A DNA stretch of 64,000 bases from an uncultured Lachnospiraceae bacterium (GTDB lineage Bacteria > Bacillota > Clostridia > Lachnospirales > Lachnospiraceae): contig CAKREB010000002.1 in assembly GCA_934317005.1 (NCBI GenBank), positions 1-64,000 of the forward strand, in the 5' to 3' direction. Within the stretch, counting starts at the first letter, position 1; each line of letters begins with the position of its first letter. Both the position numbers and the translations under genes were made by a program. Positions 58,199 to 64,000 of this stretch are shown piece after piece. The notes beneath the pieces are model-generated. The model did no database searches. It saw only the letters and a list, made by a program, of their open reading frames with translations, and was not told where the DNA came from.

Positions 58199-59947
58199 AT
58201 GATAAAAACATTAGCAGCGCAGATTAAGGAGTTTAAGAAGGATTCTATCTTAACACCTGTTTTTATGATCCTAGAGGTTGTCTGCGAAACATTGATCCCG
58301 CTTTTGATGGCATCGATCATTGATGATGGTGTCAAAAAGGGTGATATGAAACATATTTATATCGTTGGAATCGGTATGGTCATTCTGGCAGCATTTGGTC
58401 TTGCAACAGGTGTTTTGGGTGGAAAATATGGTGCGAGGGCGTCTGCCGGATTTGCAAAAAATATCAGGGAAGCTATGTATGAAAATATTCAGACGTTTAG
58501 CTTCTCTAACATAGATAAGTTTAGTACATCAGGACTGGTTACACGTATGACAACAGATGTGACAAACCTTCAGAACGCGTACCAGATGTTACTTCGTATG
58601 TGTATGCGTTCTCCGGCAAGCTTAATCTGTGCGATGGCAATGGCATTTTATGTCAATGCAAAGGTGGCAAGTGTATATCTTCTTGCGGTTATTCTGTTAG
58701 GCATCATCTTATTTGCATTGATCAAAAAGACGATGAAATACTTTAATCAGGTATTTAAAAAGTACGATAAGCTGAATGAAAGTGTGCAGGAAAATGTATC
58801 TGCGATCCGTGTGGTAAAAGCATATGCCAGAGAAGATTTTGAAAAGGAAAAATTTTCTAAGGCAAGTGAAAATATTTATAAGATGTTTGTCAAGGCAGAG
58901 GGCTTGATCGCATGGAATAACCCAATCATGCAGTTTACGGTATATACCTGTATTTTACTGATCAGCTGGCTTGGTGCCAAGATGATCGTAGGTTCTACGA
59001 TGACAACGGGAGAGCTGACACAGTTACTTGCATACTGTATGAATATTCTGATGAGTTTGATGATGCTTTCGATGGTATTTGTTATGATGACACTGAGTAT
59101 TGCCAGTGCAGAGCGTGTCACAGAGGTATTAAATGAGAAGGCAGATATTGTCAATCCTGACAATCCGGTCATGACTGTGGAAAATGGTTGTGTTACATTT
59201 GACCATGTTGATTTCCGGTACAAAAAGGATGCACAGGATTTCGTTTTAAAGGATATCAACCTGTCTATCCGTTCCGGTGAAACAATCGGTGTGATCGGTG
59301 GAACCGGTAGCGCAAAATCAAGTCTTGTCAATCTGATCAGCCGTCTATATGATGTTGACAATGGTGCTGTTATGGTTGGTGGAAAAGATGTCAGAGAATA
59401 TGATATAGAAGTTCTTCGAAACGAGGTTGCTGTCGTGTTACAGAAAAATGTTCTTTTTAGTGGCACAATCTTAGACAATCTTCGTTGGGGAGATAAAACG
59501 GCAAGCAGGGAAGAATGTAAGCGCGCCTGTGAGCTTGCCTGTGCCGATGAGTTTATTCAGAAGCTGCCAAAGGGTTATGATACATATATTGAGCAGGGTG
59601 GAAGCAATGTTTCCGGTGGACAGAAGCAAAGACTTTGTATTGCGCGTGCGCTGTTAAAGAAACCTAAGATTTTGATCCTTGATGATTCTACGAGTGCGGT
59701 AGATACAGCAACAGATCAGAAGATAAGAAAAGCGTTTGCACAGGAAATTCCCGGAACAACTAAGTTTATTATTGCACAGCGTATTTCCAGTATCGAAAAC
59801 TGTGACCGTATCATTGTAATGGAAGACGGTCAGGTGGACGGATTTGGAACACATGAAGAGCTGCTTAAAACGAATGATATTTATCGTGAAGTATACGAGT
59901 CACAGCAGGGCGGAAGCGGTGACTTTGATGAGAATGGAAAGGAGTGA
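58199..59947 (+). CDS. ABC exporter half-transporter, subunit with degenerate site
   Basis: A 582-residue type IV exporter subunit: six membrane helices (1-310) and an ATPase domain. Walker A reads GGTGSAKSSL, with Ala in place of the usual Gly. The signature is VSGGQKQRL. Walker B ends ILDDSTSAVD, so the catalytic Glu is Asp, and the switch residue is Gln in IIAQRIS rather than His. These changes are those of the degenerate half in heterodimeric exporters such as BmrC/LmrC or TM287. It is followed by its partner with a 9 bp gap from stop region to TTG start, translated from one message. The substrate may be a drug or lipid. Confidence 0.9.
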   Translation: MIKTLAAQIKEFKKDSILTPVFMILEVVCETLIPLLMASIIDDGVKKGDMKHIYIVGIGMVILAAFGLATGVLGGKYGARASAGFAKNIREAMYENIQTFSFSNIDKFSTSGLVTRMTTDVTNLQNAYQMLLRMCMRSPASLICAMAMAFYVNAKVASVYLLAVILLGIILFALIKKTMKYFNQVFKKYDKLNESVQENVSAIRVVKAYAREDFEKEKFSKASENIYKMFVKAEGLIAWNNPIMQFTVYTCILLISWLGAKMIVGSTMTTGELTQLLAYCMNILMSLMMLSMVFVMMTLSIASAERVTEVLNEKADIVNPDNPVMTVENGCVTFDHVDFRYKKDAQDFVLKDINLSIRSGETIGVIGGTGSAKSSLVNLISRLYDVDNGAVMVGGKDVREYDIEVLRNEVAVVLQKNVLFSGTILDNLRWGDKTASREECKRACELACADEFIQKLPKGYDTYIEQGGSNVSGGQKQRLCIARALLKKPKILILDDSTSAVDTATDQKIRKAFAQEIPGTTKFIIAQRISSIENCDRIIVMEDGQVDGFGTHEELLKTNDIYREVYESQQGGSGDFDENGKE

Positions 59948-59952
59948 TCAGA

Positions 59953-61884
59953 TTGGCAGATAAGCAGGTAAAAGGACCGGGACCAAGAGGACCGATGGGG
60001 CCAAAACCAAAGATTAAAAATCCTGGAAAGCTATTTATACGTCTTATGAAATATGTGATGCAGAAGTATACGATACATTGTATTATTGTGTTTATATGTA
60101 TTATTGTCAGTGTACTTGCAAATGTGCAGGGAACAATGTTTATACAGCAGTTGATCGATGATTTTATCGAGCCGTTATCTAAGGCAAAGCACCCTGATTT
60201 TGCACCACTTGCTGCAAAGCTGTGCCAGATCGCTGCTTTCTATGCAGTGGGTGTGCTTGCAGCATACGGTCAGAGCAGGATCATGGTAAATGTGACACAG
60301 GGAACGTTAAGGAAGTTACGTGATGATATGTTCTGCAAGATGCAGACACTTCCGATAAAATATTTTGATGTGAATTCACATGGAGATATTATGTCGATGT
60401 ATACCAACGATATTGATACACTGCGTCAGATGATCAGCCAGAGTATTCCGCAGTCGATCAACAGTATCGTGACGATCGTTAGTGTTTTTGTGTGTATGGT
60501 GGTACTTAGTATTCCACTGACACTGGTTTCACTTGCTATGGTAGGTGTGTCACTTATTATGACAAAGAAGCTTGCCGGACTCAGTGGCTCTTACTTTGTG
60601 GCACAGCAAAAGGATCTTGGTTCTTTAAATGGATATATTGAAGAAATGATGAGCGGACAAAAGGTTATCAAAGTATTCTGTCACGAGGAAGAGAGTATTC
60701 AGGAGTTTCATGAGAAGAATAACGCCCTGTTTCACAGTGCAGATAATGCAAATAAGTTTGCAAATATTCTGATGCCTGTTAATGCACAGATTGGAAATAT
60801 CAGTTATGTGTTATGTGCGATTGTTGGTGGACTTTTAGCATTGAACAATGTTTTTGGTTTTACCATCGGAGGGTTAGTCAGCTTTCTGACATTTAATAAG
60901 TCCTTTAGTATGCCGATCAATCAGGTCAGTCAGCAGATAAATGCCGTTGTCATGGCGCTTGCAGGTGCGGAGAGAATCTTTAAGCTTTTGGATGAAGAGC
61001 CTGAAACAGATGAAGGATATGTTGAGTTAGTAAATGCAGAAGAGAGTGCAGACGGAATCCTGACAGAGTGTGAGAAGAGAACCGGCGTATGGGCATGGAA
61101 GCATTATCATAAGGAGGATGATACAACCACCTATCGTAAGCTGCAGGGAAAGGTTGTATTTGACCATGTCGACTTTGGATATAATGATGACAAGGTTATT
61201 CTGCATGATATTGAGTTGTACGCAAAGCCGGGGCAGAAGATAGCGTTTGTCGGCGCAACCGGTGCAGGTAAGACAACTATTACGAATCTGATCAATCGTT
61301 TTTATGATATTCAGGATGGAAAGATCCGCTATGATGATATTAATGTCAATAAGATCAAAAAGACGGATTTACGCCGTTCTCTCGGTATTGTGCTGCAGGA
61401 TACGCATCTGTTTACCGGTACGGTAGAGGAAAATATCCGTTATGGTAAGCTTGATGCAACACATGAGGAAGTGGTGGCAGCCGCTAAGCTTGCCAACGCA
61501 CACAGCTTTATCAAACGTCTTCCGGATGGCTACGATACGATGCTTACCGGAGATGGTGCCAGCTTAAGTCAGGGACAGCGTCAGCTTTTGGCGATTGCCA
61601 GAGCAGCCATCGCAGATCCTCCGGTTTTAATTCTGGATGAGGCGACAAGTTCTATTGATACCCGCACCGAGAAGCTGGTACAGGAGGGAATGGATAGGCT
61701 GATGCATGGCAGAACAACCTTTGTTATCGCGCATCGTTTGTCAACCGTGCGTAACAGTGACTGTATCATGGTATTGGAAGACGGAAGGATTATCGAGAGA
61801 GGAACACATAATGAGCTGATCGATAAGCAGGGAAAATATTATCAGCTTTATACAGGAAAAGTAAGCAATGATCTGGCAGGCTGA
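59953..61884 (+). CDS. ABC exporter half-transporter, subunit with consensus site
   Basis: The partner of the preceding gene, 643 residues, with a Gly/Pro-rich start (VKGPGPRGPMGPKPKIKNPG), six membrane helices and a full ATPase domain. It has Walker A GATGAGKTTI, signature LSQGQRQLLAIARA, Walker B VLILDEATSSID with the catalytic Glu, and His in IAHRLST. An insertion of about 50 residues before the ATPase core (EESADGILTECEKRTGVWAWKHY) is typical of this subunit type. AAGGAG eight bases upstream makes the TTG at 59953 the start. Two such subunits form one site that cuts ATP and one that does not. Confidence 0.9.
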   Translation: MADKQVKGPGPRGPMGPKPKIKNPGKLFIRLMKYVMQKYTIHCIIVFICIIVSVLANVQGTMFIQQLIDDFIEPLSKAKHPDFAPLAAKLCQIAAFYAVGVLAAYGQSRIMVNVTQGTLRKLRDDMFCKMQTLPIKYFDVNSHGDIMSMYTNDIDTLRQMISQSIPQSINSIVTIVSVFVCMVVLSIPLTLVSLAMVGVSLIMTKKLAGLSGSYFVAQQKDLGSLNGYIEEMMSGQKVIKVFCHEEESIQEFHEKNNALFHSADNANKFANILMPVNAQIGNISYVLCAIVGGLLALNNVFGFTIGGLVSFLTFNKSFSMPINQVSQQINAVVMALAGAERIFKLLDEEPETDEGYVELVNAEESADGILTECEKRTGVWAWKHYHKEDDTTTYRKLQGKVVFDHVDFGYNDDKVILHDIELYAKPGQKIAFVGATGAGKTTITNLINRFYDIQDGKIRYDDINVNKIKKTDLRRSLGIVLQDTHLFTGTVEENIRYGKLDATHEEVVAAAKLANAHSFIKRLPDGYDTMLTGDGASLSQGQRQLLAIARAAIADPPVLILDEATSSIDTRTEKLVQEGMDRLMHGRTTFVIAHRLSTVRNSDCIMVLEDGRIIERGTHNELIDKQGKYYQLYTGKVSNDLAG

Positions 61885-62190
61885 TAGAGCGCCGGCGGTG
61901 CCCTTTTCCTTTGCAGAAAAATGCACGTACAATAAGTGGGATACCAACAAGAATTTCGAAGAAATTCTTGCTAGGGCACCAGCGCCGGCGGTGCCCTTTT
62001 CTTTTGCAGAAAAATGCACGTACAATAGTGGGATACCAACAAGAATTTCGAAGAAATTCTTGCTAGGGCACCAGCGCCGGCGGTGCCCTTTTCTTTTGCA
62101 GAAAAATGCACGTACAATAGTGGGATATCAACAAGAATTTCGAAGAAATTCTTGCTAGGGCACCAGCGCCGGCGGTGCCCTTTTTTTCTT
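61885..62190 (+). repeat. Tandem 92 bp repeat with two hairpins per unit
   Basis: AGCGCCGGCGGTGCCC starts at 61888, 61981, 62073 and 62165, steps of 93, 92 and 92. Each unit holds the palindrome CAAGAATTTC-GAA-GAAATTCTTG (61948, 62040, 62132) and GGGCACC/GGTGCCC followed by TTTT (61974, 62066, 62158), i.e. a terminator. The first unit lacks its left GGGCACC arm. TACAAT before each pair could be a -10, so the units may be tandem small RNA genes. The last one ends in a seven-T run. Confidence 0.85.
62158..62187 (+). terminator. Last terminator of the repeat array
   Basis: GGGCACCAGCGCCGGCGGTGCCC with a run of seven T. It ends transcription from the ABC exporter genes, as do the two weaker ones before it. 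Confidence 0.85.
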
Positions 62191-62217
62191 GTATAAACAT
62201 ACAACATGTGATATAAT
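62189..62217 (+). promoter_or_regulatory. Promoter of the AbiEi-like/PNP operon
   Basis: TTGTAT (62189-62194) and TATAAT (62212-62217) are spaced by 17 bp. The leader is about 90 bases. Confidence 0.7.
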
Positions 62218-62315
62218 AAATAGCATGTAGTATCGACTGTGAAATTATTTTTTGGGGGAAAGAGTAATAAGGCAGATCACATGGAGTGAGAAGGAGAAAG
62301 GCAGGGTGATAGTCT

Positions 62316-62936
62316 ATGTTATTAAACACGTATGAAAAGGTTACAAAGCTGTTTCGTGAGAAGAACGGTTATCTGAATGCATCTGAGCTAAAAGAGGCAA
62401 AGGTGACAACTGTGCAGATCAAGGAGCTGGTAGAAAAGGGCATATTGGAGCGGGTTTCGCACGGTCACTACTGGCTGATCGATGAAGAGAACGGAAAGCC
62501 GGACAACTATCAGATGATCGAGGCATGTATGGTTAATCCACGCGCAGTTATCTGTGCGGACAGTGCCTGCTATTATCATGGTCTGATCGATGAAAGACCA
62601 AAGAAATTATCGGTTGCCACGTTAAAGACAGACCGTTCCAAGATGCAGTTAAATTTTCCGGTGACACGTCACTATTATTCGGATCTGGCATTTGATCAGG
62701 ATATGGAGACGATTGAAACACCGTATGGTACTTTGCGTGTTTATTCATTAGAAAGAAGTGTGTGTGATACGATCCGTTTCCGCAGTGATATTGGGGCGAG
62801 AGCGGTAAGCCACATCATCAAAAATTATATGAAGCGGGATGACCGTCAGATGGAAAGATTGTTGGCATATGCGGATGCGATGCGTGTCGGAAAGATTGTC
62901 CGCACAAAGCTAGAGGAGGGAAAAGGAAAAGCATGA
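62316..62936 (+). CDS. AbiEi-like protein (type IV antitoxin fold) in a purine salvage operon
   Basis: A 206-residue protein with an N-terminal winged helix of the AbiEi_4 type (LFREKNGYLNASELKEAKVT, then TVQIKELVEKGILERVSHGHYWL) and the AbiEi C-terminal domain (VNPRAVICADSACYYHGLIDE; ETPYGTLRVYSLERSVCDTIRFRSDIG). AbiEi proteins repress their own operon and counter the nucleotidyltransferase toxin AbiEii. No AbiEii is found next to it. Instead the stop overlaps the PNP gene by ATGA. So it may act as a plain regulator of purine salvage here. The toxin could also be coded elsewhere. Confidence 0.8.
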   Translation: MLLNTYEKVTKLFREKNGYLNASELKEAKVTTVQIKELVEKGILERVSHGHYWLIDEENGKPDNYQMIEACMVNPRAVICADSACYYHGLIDERPKKLSVATLKTDRSKMQLNFPVTRHYYSDLAFDQDMETIETPYGTLRVYSLERSVCDTIRFRSDIGARAVSHIIKNYMKRDDRQMERLLAYADAMRVGKIVRTKLEEGKGKA

Positions 62937-63775
62937 GTGAAGTATATGATAAATTAATGAACTGTTATGAGTGTGTACGCAAAAAGATTGATTTTGTACC
63001 GGAGATCGCATTGGTTTTAGGATCAGGTCTTGGAGATTATGCGGATGGTATTCGGGTTGTAGCAGAGTTAGATTATAAGGACATAGATGGATTTCCGACT
63101 TCTACAGTTCCGGGGCATGAAGGAAAGTATATTTTCGGATATGTCGATGACGTACCAGTTGTATGCATGAAGGGAAGAGTGCACTACTATGAGGGATATG
63201 CGATCAGTGATGTTGTTTTGCCGATTCGTCTGATGAAGCTCATGGGAGCAAAGGTGTTGTTTTTGACAAATGCATCCGGTGGTGTGAACATGTCTTTTCA
63301 GGCCGGAGATTTTATGTTGATAAAAGATCAGATCGCTAACTTTGTTCCATCTCCACTGATCGGTCCCAATATGGATGAATTGGGCGTTCGCTTCCCGGAT
63401 ATGAGTAACATCTATGATAAGGAGTTACAGAAGGTCATTCGAAGGACAGCAGCTTTATTGGATATTCCTCTGCAGGAGGGTGTATATATCCAGCTTACCG
63501 GACCGAATTATGAGTCACCTGCAGAAGTGCGCATGTGCCGTACTTTGGGAGCAGATGCAGTTGGTATGAGCACGGCGTGTGAAGCTATTGCGGCAAATCA
63601 TATGGGTATGATGATCTGTGGAATTTCATGCATTTCCAACATGGGATGCGGAATCACAGCCAATCCGCTGACACACAAAGAGGTACAGGAAACGGCAGAC
63701 AGAGTTGCACCATTATTTAAGCAGCTTGTGACGGCAAGCATCAAAAATATCGCTGAGAAGATTTCAGAGAAGTGA
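62933..63775 (+). CDS. Purine nucleoside phosphorylase
   Basis: A trimeric-type phosphorylase of 280 residues that splits inosine or guanosine with phosphate. Family blocks: EIALVLGSGLGDYAD (phosphate loop), VPGHEGKYIFGYVDDVPVVCMKGRVHYYEGY (with His and Arg), LTNASGGVNMSFQAGDFMLIKDQI, LTGPNYESPAEVRM and GADAVGMSTACEAIAANHMGM, the base and ribose site. SCISNMGCGI and the ending with LTHKEV match PunA/PNP I. It overlaps the AbiEi-like gene and an amidohydrolase gene follows after eight bases. Confidence 0.93.
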   Translation: MSEVYDKLMNCYECVRKKIDFVPEIALVLGSGLGDYADGIRVVAELDYKDIDGFPTSTVPGHEGKYIFGYVDDVPVVCMKGRVHYYEGYAISDVVLPIRLMKLMGAKVLFLTNASGGVNMSFQAGDFMLIKDQIANFVPSPLIGPNMDELGVRFPDMSNIYDKELQKVIRRTAALLDIPLQEGVYIQLTGPNYESPAEVRMCRTLGADAVGMSTACEAIAANHMGMMICGISCISNMGCGITANPLTHKEVQETADRVAPLFKQLVTASIKNIAEKISEK

Positions 63776-63783
63776 GGAAGAGA

Positions 63784-64000
63784 ATGAATATTAGGATATA
63801 CAATGCCAGAATCCTGACGATGAAGCAGGGGGAAGAGCTTTTTTGTGGCGAAGTACAGATTAAAGACGGAAAGATTGCTTATGTAGGTGAAGAAAAAAAA
63901 GACGGTGTTAATGTATGGGATCGTGAAATTGATGCCGGGGGAAATCTGGTCATGCCGGGATTTAAAGATGCCCATACGCATTCTGCGATGACTTTTTTGC
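63784..64000 (+). CDS. Start of an amidohydrolase (SAH/MTA deaminase-like), cut by the window end
   Basis: The first 72 codons of a metal-dependent amidohydrolase. The beginning MNIRIYNARILTMKQGEELF is the N-terminal beta sandwich. GEVQIKDGKIAYVGEE and IDAGGNLVMPGFKDAHTHSAMTFL follow, the last with the metal-binding His-Thr-His and the SAM-TFL block known from MtaD-type 5'-methylthioadenosine/S-adenosylhomocysteine deaminases. GAGGAAGA precedes the ATG. It would feed purine salvage together with PNP. The 3' part lies outside, so the family is a good guess only. Confidence 0.8.
   Translation, partial: MNIRIYNARILTMKQGEELFCGEVQIKDGKIAYVGEEKKDGVNVWDREIDAGGNLVMPGFKDAHTHSAMTFL

Noticed and set aside
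61868..62158. Open frame of 96 codons across the 92 bp repeats (and its mirror on the minus strand)
   Set aside because: It only reflects that the repeat length and sequence leave frames open; no ribosome site, repetitive Ala/Gly/Pro-rich translation, and the DNA folds as terminators.
61885..62190. CRISPR array
   Set aside because: Repeats are about 92 bp with no variable spacers; units are nearly identical over their whole length and no cas gene is near.

Overview
The window looks like a gut Lachnospiraceae chromosome (Firmicutes, Clostridia). The evidence is a low-to-moderate GC content, strong AGGAGG-type ribosome sites with some TTG and GTG starts, an mraZ-led division cluster without ftsA, SpoVG-type and Tn916-type Xis/Int proteins, a bile salt hydrolase, and DUF5721. 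This is inferred from gene content; no search was run.

Region 1 (1 to about 18,880) is the right part of an integrative conjugative element. It opens with the 3' end of a group II intron (1-71) that interrupts the element's large SNF2-type helicase. A sortase, an MT-A70 adenine methyltransferase and a double SpoVG-like protein follow. Two arrays of small, AT-rich, same-strand accessory genes come next: array 1 at about 3,500-5,450 and array 2 at about 11,040-14,960. They encode DUF3795 proteins, a VOC protein, GNAT acetyltransferases, an APH-like kinase, an HTH-DUF5680 protein, a broken cytidine deaminase and a hexapeptide acetyltransferase. Most gene boundaries carry a recurrent motif of about 40 bp. 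Its first arm overlaps the stop codon of the gene before and its second arm leads into the next gene. One 398 bp unit occurs in both arrays with no difference seen. Several units are broken (truncated GNAT, DUF2441-like start, coding tails). Between the arrays lie an HTH protein with its operator repeats, a secreted Big2/transglutaminase protein, and a divergent pair of S24 repressor and Y-family polymerase with a LexA-type box. The element ends with several XRE regulators, a resolvase-like protein, a MazF-like toxin, Xis and Int, then paired arm-type repeats just before ychF. Two copies of a small RNA-like element with GNRA-loop hairpins and terminators lie in this region.

Region 2 (18,927-33,306) is core chromosome: ychF, lgt, then the division and wall cluster mraZ, rsmH, ftsL-like, two class B PBPs, mraY, murD, ftsW, divIB and ftsZ. 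MraZ boxes lie in front of mraZ. murE, murF, murG and ftsA are absent here.

Region 3 (33,400-44,600) holds a CPBP protease, then a tight c-di-GMP pair (a LacI-like sensor fused to GGDEF, and a PAS-GGDEF-EAL protein) next to an intact GH13 amylase. A bile salt hydrolase, a MATE exporter, a CNNM/CBS membrane protein and a phospholipase C-like protein follow.

Region 4 (44,600-64,000) holds a large membrane protein, a zinc or manganese ABC transporter without its binding protein, and a fused homocysteine methyltransferase/MTHFR. Two tRNA-Gln genes, envelope glycosyltransferases (GT2, PIG-V) and an ABC-F ATPase follow. A GlgX-like GH13 protein here has lost all its catalytic residues. The window then runs through DUF5721, a heterodimeric ABC exporter and a 92 bp tandem repeat of double hairpins. 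It closes with an AbiEi-like protein co-operonic with purine nucleoside phosphorylase and the start of an amidohydrolase.
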